Source: Hymenobacter sp. PAMC 26628 (GTDB lineage: Bacteria; Bacteroidota; Bacteroidia; Cytophagales; Hymenobacteraceae). From it: a stretch of 64,000 nt of DNA. Positions 52,891-61,940 of this stretch are shown piece by piece (position 1 is the stretch's first letter; the number at the start of each line of letters is the position of its first letter). The DNA lies in contig NZ_CP014304.1 of assembly GCF_001562275.1 (NCBI RefSeq), positions 4,774,001 through 4,838,000 on the forward strand, written 5' to 3'. The notes beneath the pieces were generated by a model. The model was not told where the DNA came from. It made no database searches and was given only the letters and a program-made list of their open reading frames with translations. A program made the translations under genes and the position numbers.

Positions 52891-54339
52891 ATGCGCCCGC
52901 TCTTTGCCGCTTTTTTTAGTTTCAGTCTGCTTTTACTGGCCGGTGGCTGCCGTGTGGCGGCCCCCGCTGGTCCCGCGGCCTCACCCGGGGCCCCCAAAAC
53001 CTTTACCCAGGTCCCCCTGGCCGACACCGCCAGCGTGGGCGCCACGCCGTGGCGGCAGTTTTTCCAGGACCCCGCCTTGGTGGGCCTCATCGACACAGCT
53101 TTGCGGCAGAACCTCGATTTGCAGGTAGCCGTGCAGCGGGTGGAAGTGTTTCAGGCGCAGTACCTGGCCCGGCGCGGGGCGCTGTTTCCGTCGGTAACGG
53201 CCACGGGCAATGTCGGCCTCGACCGCTACGGCCGGTACACCATGACGGGCGTGGGCAACTACGACACCAACCTTTCGCAGAACATCGACGGCAACCAGCG
53301 CGTGCCCACCAGCCTCACGCCCGACTACTTCGTGGGCCTGCGCAGCTCGTGGGAAATTGACCTGTGGGGCAAGCTACGCAGCCGCCGCAAGGCTGCTTAC
53401 CTGCGCGTACTGGGCTCGAAACAGGGCCGCAACCTGGTGGTAACCAACGTAGTGGCCGACGTGGCGCGGGCCTACTACGAGCTATTAACCCTTGACAACC
53501 AACTGGCTACGCTGCTGCGCAACGCCCGCTTCCAGCAGGAAGGCCTGCGCCTGATTCGCATTCAGAAGCAAGCCGGCCGCGTGACCGAGCTGGCCGTGCA
53601 GCAGTTTGCCGCCCAGGCCCTGCGCACCGAGAGTCTGGCCTACGGCACCCGCCAGCGCATCACCGAAACCGAAGCCAGTCTCAACCAGCTGCTGGGGCGC
53701 TACCCGCAGCCCATCGGCCGGGGCCCCGCGCTGCCCAATCAGCAGGGCCTGCCCACCCGCCTCGGAGCCGGCCTGCCCGCCACGGCGCTGCTGCGCCGCC
53801 CCGACGTGCGCCAGGCCGAGCTGGAGCTGCGCGCCACCAGCGCCGACGTGGACGCCGCCCGCGCCGCCTTTTTGCCCAGCCTCACCCTCACGCCCTACCT
53901 GGGCCTCAACGCGTTCCGGGCCAACCTGCTGCTCGATGCCGGCTCCGTGACCTACGGCATCATCGGGGGCCTGGCGGGCCCCATCCTCAACCGGGCGCAG
54001 TACCGGGCCGACTTCCGCCAGGCCGTGGCCAACAACTACGAAGGCTACTACCGCTACCAGCAGGCGCTGCAAACCGGTTTCCGCGAGGTGGTGGTGGGCC
54101 TGCGGGGCCTCGAAAATTACCGCGCCGTGGCCGACCTCCGCGCCCGCGAAGTAGCCCAGTTGCAAAGCGCTGTAGCTACATCCAACGAGTTGTTTGTGGC
54201 CGGCTATGCCTCTTATTTAGAAGTGATTACCGCCCAGCGTAGCGTACTCGAAGCTGAGCTGAGCCTCGCCGATGCCCGCCAGGAGCAGCTGCTACAAAGC
54301 GTAAACCTCTACCGCGCCCTTGGCGGCGGTTGGCAGTAG
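52891..54339 (+). CDS. Outer membrane efflux lipoprotein (NodT/OprM family)
   Basis: The 482-residue protein has a lipobox (LLLLAGGC). Its two OEP repeats include SVGATPWRQFFQDPALVGLIDTALRQNLDLQ in the first half and LLRRPDVRQAELELRATSADVDAARAAFLPSLTLTPYLG in the second, the conserved NodT elements. LFVAGYASYLEVITAQRSVLEAELSLADARQEQLLQSVNLYRALGGGW closes the protein over about 430-482. It is the exit duct of the RND system, 48 bp after the pump gene. Confidence 0.95.
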   Translation: MRPLFAAFFSFSLLLLAGGCRVAAPAGPAASPGAPKTFTQVPLADTASVGATPWRQFFQDPALVGLIDTALRQNLDLQVAVQRVEVFQAQYLARRGALFPSVTATGNVGLDRYGRYTMTGVGNYDTNLSQNIDGNQRVPTSLTPDYFVGLRSSWEIDLWGKLRSRRKAAYLRVLGSKQGRNLVVTNVVADVARAYYELLTLDNQLATLLRNARFQQEGLRLIRIQKQAGRVTELAVQQFAAQALRTESLAYGTRQRITETEASLNQLLGRYPQPIGRGPALPNQQGLPTRLGAGLPATALLRRPDVRQAELELRATSADVDAARAAFLPSLTLTPYLGLNAFRANLLLDAGSVTYGIIGGLAGPILNRAQYRADFRQAVANNYEGYYRYQQALQTGFREVVVGLRGLENYRAVADLRAREVAQLQSAVATSNELFVAGYASYLEVITAQRSVLEAELSLADARQEQLLQSVNLYRALGGGWQ

Positions 54340-54367
54340 GGGCCCCAACCTTAGGGGTCGAAAACCG

Positions 54368-54399
54368 AAGCCGGACGTTATCAATTCGTCCGGCTTTTT
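54368..54399 (+). terminator. Terminator of the RND efflux operon
   Basis: A 10-bp stem (AAGCCGGACG) with a 9-nt loop runs into five T residues. Confidence 0.88.
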
Positions 54400-54431
54400 G
54401 TTTGTAGCACTCACTTTTAGCGCTCTTCCCG

Positions 54432-55043
54432 ATGTCTGTTACCACCGCCCCCGTTCTTACCGCCGACCAGTTGGCCGCTGGCCTTACCTACGCTGCCTAC
54501 CGCCAGCACATCACCGCAGTGCTGGCCGCCCAGGGCCCCGACCCGCAGCTGGCCAAAATGCTGCCCCACTACCGAGAGGGCGAGGCCCGCATGAACGCCC
54601 TGGTCCCCACGGTGGCCGTGCTGCCCGAGCTGCAAGCGGCCTTGCAACGCATTGCGGGGCAATACGTTTGGGTAGTTATCACCGAAGGCTGGTGCGGCGA
54701 TGCGGCCCAGCTCGTGCCCGTGATTGAGGCCGTAGCCCAGGCCAGCAACGGCCGCCTCGCCACTCGCTACTTCCTGCGCGACGCCAACCCCGACCTCATC
54801 GACCGCTACCTCACCAATGGCGGCCGCGCCATCCCGATGACCGTCTTGCTCCGCGCCGACTCGATGGCCGAGGCCGCCGTGTGGGGCCCCCGCCCGGCCC
54901 CCGCCCAAGCCCTGTTCCAAACCCTGAAAGCCAGCCAAACGCCCTTCGCCGAGCTGGCCGCCCAGCTCCACGGCTGGTACGCCCAGGATGCCACCCGCAC
55001 CACCCAGCACGAGCTGCTGGCGCTGGTGCAGCAGTTAGGTTAG
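54432..55043 (+). CDS. Thioredoxin-family protein
   Basis: The 203-residue cytoplasmic protein belongs to the thioredoxin_9 type. The strand VWVVITEGWCGDAAQLVPVIEAVA carries a WCGDA active-site position with a single Cys, followed by an aspartate-rich turn (FLRDANPDLIDRYLTNGGRAIPMTVLL) with the cis-Pro equivalent IPM. Related proteins have WCGDC or WCGDS, so a one-Cys mechanism is expected. No signal peptide is present. Confidence 0.87.
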   Translation: MSVTTAPVLTADQLAAGLTYAAYRQHITAVLAAQGPDPQLAKMLPHYREGEARMNALVPTVAVLPELQAALQRIAGQYVWVVITEGWCGDAAQLVPVIEAVAQASNGRLATRYFLRDANPDLIDRYLTNGGRAIPMTVLLRADSMAEAAVWGPRPAPAQALFQTLKASQTPFAELAAQLHGWYAQDATRTTQHELLALVQQLG

Positions 55044-55103
55044 GCTGCTTGGGGCCCTAACTCGCCCACACCGGGGTCCAGTTAGACCCATTTTATTAAC
55101 CCA

Positions 55104-55139
55104 AAAAAGGCCGTTCCCTGCGCAGGGAACGGCCTTTTT
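55104..55139. terminator. Bidirectional terminator between convergent genes
   Basis: A nearly perfect 36-bp palindrome (AAAAAGGCCGTTCCCTG and its complement) has A and T runs on either side. Confidence 0.93.
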
Positions 55140-55158
55140 GGGTTTAGCAAGATTGTAA

Positions 55159-56007
55159 TTAATTCAGTGGCGTTAGTCCCAAGTCAGTTGCCTGAACGTT
55201 GTCCACCGTGATGCCCGTGCGCACCACGTTTTTATACGCTGGCTGGCCGGCCGGGGCCCCCACAGTTGGGAAGAACTGCACTTGGTACGTACCCGCTGGC
55301 AGGCCCCGCAATTGGAAGGCGCCTGAGGCGTCGGCATACGTGCTCACCGTGTCGGGACCCAGGATGGACGAGCGAATGGCTAGTACTTGAGGCCGCGCCG
55401 CTGCCGGGCTCACGAGGCCGCCCAAGCCGCCTTTGAGGTCCTGGGCCACCAGCCGGATGACCGGCTTTAGCAGGTAGCGCTCCTTTTTGTCGTTGCCGGC
55501 CTTCCAGTTACCGCGCTCCACGATGGACTTGGCCACGTCGAAATCGAGCAGCAGCTGAAACGTTTCGCGCTGCTTCAGCGTGACCTTGTCGAGCTTGAGT
55601 TTTACGCCCGAGGTTTGGCCGCTGGGCGTTTTCAGGTCGTATTGCTGGCCGTCGGTGCCCACCACGTAGCTGTTGGGGCCCAGGATGAGCCGGATTTCCT
55701 TCAAGTCGCCGGGCGCGAAGTCGGTGTTCACCAACAGGGCCGATTTACCGTTCACGTAGTCGAGCACGTTCACGGTTTGGGGCGTGAAGTTCAGCGTTTG
55801 CCAGCCGTCGGGGTTGCCTTCGTCCTTGAGGTGCACTTCAATCTGGCGCACGTCCAGTACCACGCTGTTGAAGTTACCGGGGGCGTCCGTCAGCCGCACT
55901 TCCAGCTTGGCCGCGGTGGCGCTGGGGTCGTCCGACGTGCTTTTCGAGCAGCTTGCCAAACCCAGCAGCGCCGCGCCGGCCAAGCCCAGGAAAGAATAAT
56001 TTTTCAT
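55159..56007 (-). CDS. DUF4382-domain lipoprotein
   Basis: The 282-residue protein has a lipobox (LLGLASC). A DUF4382 domain begins KLEVRLTDAPGNFNSVVLDVRQIEVHL and includes LDYVNGKSALLVNTDFAPGDLKEIRLILG. The C-terminal carboxypeptidase-regulatory-like beta module (DASGAFQLRGLPAGTYQVQFFPT) follows. It is probably a surface or periplasmic lipoprotein of unknown function. It lies downstream of the AsmA-like gene on the same strand but is separated from it by a terminator. Confidence 0.9.
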   Translation of the reverse strand: MKNYSFLGLAGAALLGLASCSKSTSDDPSATAAKLEVRLTDAPGNFNSVVLDVRQIEVHLKDEGNPDGWQTLNFTPQTVNVLDYVNGKSALLVNTDFAPGDLKEIRLILGPNSYVVGTDGQQYDLKTPSGQTSGVKLKLDKVTLKQRETFQLLLDFDVAKSIVERGNWKAGNDKKERYLLKPVIRLVAQDLKGGLGGLVSPAAARPQVLAIRSSILGPDTVSTYADASGAFQLRGLPAGTYQVQFFPTVGAPAGQPAYKNVVRTGITVDNVQATDLGLTPLN

Positions 56008-56082
56008 AAGGTGGTGGTAAAAAAGAAGAGATAAGGTGAACAGGAAATGCTAAAAGAGAACAATAGGCAGAATAAACAGGAT

Positions 56083-56121
56083 GCAAAAACGCTCCGATAA
56101 CCAATTGGTTATCGGAGCGTT
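56083..56121 (-). terminator. Terminator of the AsmA-like gene
   Basis: A 34-bp perfect palindrome (arm AACGCTCCGATAACCAA) is followed on the minus strand by TTT and GC-poor sequence. Confidence 0.85.
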
Positions 56122-56152
56122 CCGTTCAAAAACCCTGCCGGAAGAACCGGCC

Positions 56153-59100
56153 TTACTTCCTCGTGGTATCGGCGGCGGCCGGAGCAACAGCGGGCGCAGC
56201 AGCTTTCTTGCGGCCCCCAAACAGGCTGTTCAGGCCCGCGCCTATGGCTTGCTTGGCTTTCTCCTGGGCCTCCAGCTTCTTCTTTTGCAGCTCCAGGTTC
56301 AGCTGCTCCTGCGAGTTTTGCTGGGTGGTGGCGGTGGCTTTCTGGGTGCTGTCGGTCTTTGCCCGGTTCTTGGTGGCCAGGCCCAGCAGGGCGTCGGTAA
56401 GCTTGGTCTTCACCACATTCGTCACGATGGCCTTGCCCTGGTCCTTGAGGCTGCCGCTGGTCAGCTTCACCACCGGGCTCGCCATGCTGCCCCCGATGTT
56501 CAGGCCCAGCGTCACCCGGTCGGTGCCCTGGATGTTTTGCACGCCAGTGAGCTGCGTGAGCTTGCCGCTCAGCGCATTGCCCAGTTTGCCGGTGGGCGCG
56601 TTGATGGCCGTGACGTAGGACAGCAGGCCCGCCAAGCTATTCGAGCCTCCCACCGTCATCTTCACGTCGCCAATGGCCAGGTCGAAGGGCTTCACCACGA
56701 AGTTGCCGTTCACAATCTGGGCGTTCACAATCTTGTTCAGCACTTGCAGGTTTTTGAGCTCGGGCAAGGTCGTCAGGCTCGAAATCTGGCTCAGCACCGG
56801 CGACTGCAACACGCTGGCCTTCACGATGTCAAACAAGCCCGTGCCGCTCAGCGTGCTCAGCTTGGGGAACATGTCCTGGCCCATTTCGCCACTCACGTTG
56901 AAGTTGGTGCCGAACACGCCCTGCACTGCTGCGGCCAGCGGCACCAGCGCTTTCACCGTGTTGAAAGCCTTGAAAGCGTTCTGGAAATCGAGGTTTTTAA
57001 TGTTCAACCCAAGGTCGAACTTGGGGTGCGCCAGGTTTTGGGTGTTGTAGCTGCCGGTGGTGCCAAAAGTGGCCCCCAGCGTGTTGAAAGTCAAGTCCTT
57101 CAGCGTAGCAATCTGGTTGTTCACGGCCACCGTGCCGCTGGCGTTGGTCAGTTTCAGGTTGTCGTAGGTTACGTTGTCCACCTTGCTGTTCAGCACCAGG
57201 TCGAAGAACTTCGGGATTTCCAGCACGCCGGTGGCCTTCGCCGGGGCCCCCTGGCCGGTGGCGGTCGACTTGTTGCTCACCGGGTCCACCATCCACTCGT
57301 TGGCGTTGAAGTTGTGCGAGGTCACGTTCATCGTGCCCTTCAGCGCCTGGCCCGGCGTGAAGAGGTAGCCCAGGTAGTTGCTCACCGTGCCGTTGGCGGC
57401 AAAGTCGGAGCTGCCGGCCGTGCCGTTCACGTTTTGCAGCACAATCTGGTTGTTGTTGAACGTGCCCGCCGCGCTGCTGATGTTCACGCCCTGCGGCAGG
57501 TCTTTGCTCTTGTATGTCACATTCTTGGCCTGCACCGTGCCGCTGGCTTTCACGTTCTGGTAGCGGCCGGCTTCCACGTCGGCCATATTGCCGGCGGCGG
57601 CGATGTTGCCCGATACGCGCCCGGTCACGGTCATGCCCGCCAGCGGGAAAATCTTGGTGATTTTGGTCAGGTCCACCGTGCCCTTCACGTTGGCGTCGAA
57701 CACCGGCTGGTTGATGTTGTGGGCCGTGAGGCGGCCGTCGAGCGGCTCGCCCTCCAGCACCATGTGGAACTGGGGCAGGTTCACGTAGGTATCGTTCACC
57801 TGGCCTGTGGTGTTCACCACCGTCCCGCTCAGGTTGATGTCCTCAATCGGGGCCGGAAACTTGTTCGACTTCACGTAGCCGTTGGTCATTTTGATGGCGG
57901 CGTTCACCACCGGCATCTGCGTTTTCGAGTAGGTGCCCTTGCCCGTGGCGTCCACCGCCAGCTGGCCGCGCATGCTGAGGCCCGGCACCGGGTACACCTT
58001 CAGGGCCTCGGCCAGGTTCACGTTGGCTTTCACACGGCCGTCGACCTTCATCGGCTCCAGGCCGTCGATGGTCACGTTGCCGTCCACGGGGTTGGGCCCC
58101 AGGTCGAGGTGAAACTGCGACACGTTCACTTTCACGTTGTTGGTGAAGCCCGAGGGGTTGTCCACCACCAGTTGAACGTTGATGTTCTTGGCTTCCTGCG
58201 GCAGGTCGGGGTACTTGAAGCGGCCGTTGGTTACGGCCAGGTTCACGCCGTAGCCGGGCATCCGCAGCTTGTTTTGCGTGCCCTTGTAGTAGCCGTCGAA
58301 GGCCACTTGGCCGCTGGTTTCCACGTTCTTAAACTTGTCGGTGTACACGCCCGGCACCAGGCTGAGCAGAGTTTTGAAGTCCGTTTCCAGGGCCCTAAAC
58401 GTCACGTCGTAGGTAATGTCCGTGGCATTCGGCAGCCCAATGGCCCCGGCAAAGCTGAACGGGAAGTCGTTGAGCTTGATCTTGTTGTCTTTGAAGGTGT
58501 ACAGGTTTTTGTTCAGGTCCATGTTCATCGTCACGTCGGCGTCGAGCTTTTTGTCCGTCACGTAGGCCACGCCGCCGTAGGTCATGTCGAGGCGGCCGGC
58601 CGTGGTTTTCGACGTCATCTCGAACACGTTGCTGGCGAAGTCGCCGCTGCCGGTGTGGTTCACCTGGCGGGCCTCCATGCGGAAGGGCAGCGTCAGGTCT
58701 TCGTAGCGCAGGTGGCCGTCGGTCACTTTCCAGCCCTTGATGGCCAGCCGCACCTGGCTGGTGTCCTGGCCTTTGGCGGCGGCGGCCGAGTCCGAAATCA
58801 TCACGTCCCAGTTGGTCCGCCCGCTTTTTAGCACCCGCAGGCTGACGTCGGGCCGGTCCAGCTCCACGTTGTTGATTTTGATTTCCTGTCCCTTAAGGAC
58901 CGTCATCACGTCGAGGCCCACGCGCAGGCTGGGCAAGTAGGCCAGCGTGTCGCGGCCGAACGAGTCGAGCCCAATCACGCGCAGATTCTTGATGTCCAGC
59001 GTCAAATCCGGGAAGGAGTGGAGCACGCTCACGTCGATGCTATTCGGGTCGTACTGCACTTTGGCGCGCACACGTTGGGCAATCTGCTTGTCGGCCAGGG

Positions 59101-59194
59101 CCCTTAGCCGGTCTTTAAATAAGAACGGCGCGGCTACCACGGCCGCCAGCAGCAGCACCACCACTATTCCCAAACCAATCAGAATCTTCCGCAT
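56153..59194 (-). CDS. AsmA-family envelope protein
   Basis: The 1013-residue protein has an N-terminal membrane anchor (ILIGLGIVVVLLLAAVVAAPFLF). The AsmA N-terminal domain follows (LRALADKQIAQRVRAKVQYDPNSIDVSVLHSFPDLTLDIKNLRVIG over about 30-80). A long array of beta repeats comes next, and a helical Lys/Gln-rich C-terminal tail (QLNLELQKKKLEAQEKAKQAIG). AsmA-like proteins form bridge-like lipid-transfer grooves between inner and outer membranes. The start was set at MRKILIG; a longer frame has no hydrophobic logic. Confidence 0.9.
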   Translation of the reverse strand: MRKILIGLGIVVVLLLAAVVAAPFLFKDRLRALADKQIAQRVRAKVQYDPNSIDVSVLHSFPDLTLDIKNLRVIGLDSFGRDTLAYLPSLRVGLDVMTVLKGQEIKINNVELDRPDVSLRVLKSGRTNWDVMISDSAAAAKGQDTSQVRLAIKGWKVTDGHLRYEDLTLPFRMEARQVNHTGSGDFASNVFEMTSKTTAGRLDMTYGGVAYVTDKKLDADVTMNMDLNKNLYTFKDNKIKLNDFPFSFAGAIGLPNATDITYDVTFRALETDFKTLLSLVPGVYTDKFKNVETSGQVAFDGYYKGTQNKLRMPGYGVNLAVTNGRFKYPDLPQEAKNINVQLVVDNPSGFTNNVKVNVSQFHLDLGPNPVDGNVTIDGLEPMKVDGRVKANVNLAEALKVYPVPGLSMRGQLAVDATGKGTYSKTQMPVVNAAIKMTNGYVKSNKFPAPIEDINLSGTVVNTTGQVNDTYVNLPQFHMVLEGEPLDGRLTAHNINQPVFDANVKGTVDLTKITKIFPLAGMTVTGRVSGNIAAAGNMADVEAGRYQNVKASGTVQAKNVTYKSKDLPQGVNISSAAGTFNNNQIVLQNVNGTAGSSDFAANGTVSNYLGYLFTPGQALKGTMNVTSHNFNANEWMVDPVSNKSTATGQGAPAKATGVLEIPKFFDLVLNSKVDNVTYDNLKLTNASGTVAVNNQIATLKDLTFNTLGATFGTTGSYNTQNLAHPKFDLGLNIKNLDFQNAFKAFNTVKALVPLAAAVQGVFGTNFNVSGEMGQDMFPKLSTLSGTGLFDIVKASVLQSPVLSQISSLTTLPELKNLQVLNKIVNAQIVNGNFVVKPFDLAIGDVKMTVGGSNSLAGLLSYVTAINAPTGKLGNALSGKLTQLTGVQNIQGTDRVTLGLNIGGSMASPVVKLTSGSLKDQGKAIVTNVVKTKLTDALLGLATKNRAKTDSTQKATATTQQNSQEQLNLELQKKKLEAQEKAKQAIGAGLNSLFGGRKKAAAPAVAPAAADTTRK

Positions 59195-59356
59195 AGCCAG
59201 TCGTACTAAAGTGAATCGGGCAAAAATAGAACGGCCGCCCATTGCCCCACCTTAAACGGCGGGCTCGGGCCCCAGTGTTCATTTCCGGGGCCCCCGGCCG
59301 TACTTTCGTTGGCCGGCCGTACCAAAACCGGGCCCAACTGCGTTTTGCCTGCCCTT

Positions 59357-60415
59357 ATGCTTTGCTCTCTTCCACTGCGCGGGGCCCCGGCCCGCTGGCT
59401 GGGGCGCGGCGCGGCGCTGCTGCTGGCCGTGGGCCTGGCCGCGCCCGCCGCCCAGGCCCAGGACGTGTATTTTTCGCAACCCTTCGCCACGCGCCTGCAC
59501 GCCAACCCGGCCTTCACCGGCCTGATTGACGACTACAGCGTGACGCTGAGCTACCGCAACCAGCTGCCCACGCTGGCGGGCTCGTTTGTGACGACCCAGG
59601 CCGCGGCCGACTGGCGGCCCGACAAGCCCGGCCAACACCACGCCTTCGGCCTACTCGTGGACCAGGACCGGGCGGGCTCCGTGGGCTACACCCGCATCCA
59701 AGCCGGGGCCCTGTACGCCTACCACACCCGCCTGACCCGGCAGGTGGCCCTGAGCGGGGGCCTGCGCGCCAGCTACGGCCGCCAGCGCGTGAGCTACGGC
59801 AACTTCACGTTCGGCGACCAGATTTCGGCCGACGGCCAGCTCACGGGGCCCTCGGCCGAGGCCATCGACTTCGCGCCCAGCAACTACCTCAGCGTGGGCA
59901 CCGGCGTAGTACTGTACTCCGACCAGGCTTGGCTGAGCATTGCCGGGCAGCACCTCAACCAGCCCAGCCTAGGGTTTCGGGCCCAAAGCCAGCTGCCACT
60001 GCTGCTGAACGTGAGCGGCGGCTACAAATTTTTTGTCCTGAAACCGGGCCCCGGCCGGGCCACCCGCGAGTTGAGTTATACGCCCGTGGCGGCCTACAGC
60101 CGGCAGGGCGGCTCGCAGCGCGTCGAGGCCGGATTGTATTTCACCGCGTCGCCCATCACGCTGGGGGCCGTGTACCGCAACCTTTTTGGCAACACTGGCG
60201 TTGGGCCGCAGCACGTGCTAGCCGTAGTGGCGGGGGTACAGACCGGGGGCCTGCGCCTGGGCTATAGCTACGACGTGGGCCTGAGTAGCTTAAGCGCAAA
60301 TTTGGGCGGGGCCCACGAAATAACTTTAGCCATTAGGGCGTTTGACAAGCTCGAAAATGCCTACCAACGCTTGCACCGGAGAAATTATCCTATCGCGCCT
60401 TGCCCAGCATTCTAG
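59357..60415 (+). CDS. PorP/SprF-family type IX secretion membrane protein
   Basis: The 352-residue protein has a signal peptide (cleaved near AAQAQ). The mature N-terminus is typical of PorP/SprF: DVYFSQPFATRLHANPAFTGL, followed by SYRNQLPTLAGSFVTTQAAAD and FGLLVDQDRAGSVGYTRIQAGALYAYH, then regularly spaced strands of a 14-stranded barrel and a C-terminal region. PorP/SprF proteins attach secreted adhesins to the T9SS motor or surface. It directly precedes gldJ, a plausible functional pair. Confidence 0.93.
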   Translation: MLCSLPLRGAPARWLGRGAALLLAVGLAAPAAQAQDVYFSQPFATRLHANPAFTGLIDDYSVTLSYRNQLPTLAGSFVTTQAAADWRPDKPGQHHAFGLLVDQDRAGSVGYTRIQAGALYAYHTRLTRQVALSGGLRASYGRQRVSYGNFTFGDQISADGQLTGPSAEAIDFAPSNYLSVGTGVVLYSDQAWLSIAGQHLNQPSLGFRAQSQLPLLLNVSGGYKFFVLKPGPGRATRELSYTPVAAYSRQGGSQRVEAGLYFTASPITLGAVYRNLFGNTGVGPQHVLAVVAGVQTGGLRLGYSYDVGLSSLSANLGGAHEITLAIRAFDKLENAYQRLHRRNYPIAPCPAF

Positions 60416-60496
60416 ATTCTTTGTAATATTGCATTTAAATTGCAACCGAATTAATACTGATAACGATTTCTCACCCCTAGTTGAACTAGTCCAGTC

Positions 60497-61738
60497 ATGA
60501 AATTATCCAACTATCTATGCCTGGGCGCACTCGCACTCGGGGGCTTTTCAAGCTGCAAGCCGGGCGTCAGTGCGACCAACCCCGGCAAGGAGTCGTCGAC
60601 CACGGGGGTCGAATACAACACCGAAAAGGGCATGCAGGTGTCCAGCTACAAGGGCATTCCGGCCGGCCCGGGCCTCGTGTTCATCGAGGGTGGCCGCACC
60701 GTACTGGGCACCCAGGAGGAGGACGTGACGCTCTCGCACGACAACATGGAGCGCACCGTCACCATTGCCTCGTTCTATATGGACGAAGCCGAGGTGGCCA
60801 ACATCCACTGGCTGGAATATTTGCACTTTATCCGCACCGACTCGGCGGAGGAGTTTTATAAGTCGGCCCTGCCCGACACCACCGTGTGGGCCCGCGACCT
60901 GTCGTTCAACGACCCCTACGTAACGTATTACCTGCGCTACCCCGGCTTCCGCTTCTTCCCCGTGGTGGGCGTGAGCTGGCTGCAAGCCAACGACTATTGC
61001 ACCTGGCGCACGGCCAAGGTGAATGAGGGCTTTGCTGCTAAAGCAGGCGGCTCAGGCAAAAAAAGTGGGGGATTGTTCTCGCGCAAAAAGAAAGACACCG
61101 CTGCCGAAGGCACCGCGTCTGCTGATAGCAAGAACCGCATCTCCATCGAAAACGGCAACACGCTGCCCAACTACCGCCTGCCCACCGAGGCCGAGTGGGA
61201 ATACGCCGCCCTGGCCCTCATCGGCACCCAGGAAGTGGGCAACGAAAACCAGGAGGAAAAACGCATTTACCCCTGGGACGGCCGCACCACCCGCAACGCC
61301 TACGGCAGCAAGCAGGGCCAGTTCTTGGCCAACTTTAAGCGTGGCCGCGGCGACTACGCCGGCATTGCCGGCAGCCTGAACGACGGCGCCATGATTACGG
61401 AGCAGATTTATGCCTACCCGCCCAACGACTACGGCCTCTACAACATGGCCGGCAATGTGAACGAGTGGGTGCAGGACGTGTACCGCCCCCTCTCGTACCA
61501 GGACGTGGAAGACCTGAACCCCTTCCGCCGCAACGGCGTGCTGGACCCCGCCGATAAGTACGACAAGAAAGGTTACCAGTCGCTGATCGACGACAAAGTG
61601 CGCGTGTACAAAGGCGGCTCGTGGCGCGACGTGGCTTATTGGCTCTCGCCCGGCACCCGCCGCTTCATGGCCCAGGATTCGGCCACGGCCACCATCGGTT
61701 TCCGCTGCGCGATGATCAACGCCGGCAGCAACAAGTAG
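60497..61738 (+). CDS. gldJ: Gliding motility lipoprotein GldJ
   Basis: The 413-residue lipoprotein (LALGGFSSC) has a formylglycine-generating-enzyme-like fold. GldJ landmarks are GPGLVFIEGGRTVLG, FYMDEAEVANIHWLEYLHF, FFPVVGVSWLQANDYCTWRT, LPTEAEWEYAALA, NMAGNVNEWVQDVYRPLS and VYKGGSWRDVAYWLSPGTRRF. GldJ is a core T9SS/gliding component on the periplasmic face of the outer membrane. An unusual Gly/Lys/Ser linker (about 180-213, GGSGKKSGGLFSRKKKD) interrupts the fold compared with what I recall of shorter relatives. Confidence 0.93.
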   Translation: MKLSNYLCLGALALGGFSSCKPGVSATNPGKESSTTGVEYNTEKGMQVSSYKGIPAGPGLVFIEGGRTVLGTQEEDVTLSHDNMERTVTIASFYMDEAEVANIHWLEYLHFIRTDSAEEFYKSALPDTTVWARDLSFNDPYVTYYLRYPGFRFFPVVGVSWLQANDYCTWRTAKVNEGFAAKAGGSGKKSGGLFSRKKKDTAAEGTASADSKNRISIENGNTLPNYRLPTEAEWEYAALALIGTQEVGNENQEEKRIYPWDGRTTRNAYGSKQGQFLANFKRGRGDYAGIAGSLNDGAMITEQIYAYPPNDYGLYNMAGNVNEWVQDVYRPLSYQDVEDLNPFRRNGVLDPADKYDKKGYQSLIDDKVRVYKGGSWRDVAYWLSPGTRRFMAQDSATATIGFRCAMINAGSNK

Positions 61739-61940
61739 GACCGCAGATTACGTGGATTTAACGGATAAGAACGGATTCGAGAGGCTCCGTTCTTAGTTTC
61801 AAAGCAAAAAAAGGCGACCCGTACGGGTCGCCTTTTTTTGCTTTGAAATCCTCATAATCACCTATTGTACAGCGTTTACTTAGTAGAAACAGGGACCCTC
61901 GAATCCGTTCTTATCCGTTAAATCCACTTAATCTGCGGTC
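61739..61940. repeat. Long inverted repeat, family C, enclosing a terminator
   Basis: The 43-bp arms (61739-61781 and 61898-61940) start GACCGCAGATTA and differ at one base. The arm contains GTGGATTTAACGGATAAGAA. The right arm touches the stop of comF and the left arm the stop of gldJ, so the element spans exactly the convergent gap. Confidence 0.95.
61797..61848. terminator. 52-bp palindromic bidirectional terminator inside repeat C
   Basis: A perfect 26-bp arm palindrome is centred at GT/AC (61822/61823), with a GGCGACCCGT core flanked by A7 and T7 runs. It terminates gldJ and comF in opposite directions. Confidence 0.95.

Noticed and set aside
54432..55043. Single-Cys thioredoxin as a broken gene
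   Set aside because: WCGDA-type variants are normal for the thioredoxin_9 group, so no defect is inferred.
56081..58831. Plus-strand open frame of about 916 codons
   Set aside because: It lies opposite the AsmA-like gene, whose repeats give a His/Gln/Val-rich shadow.
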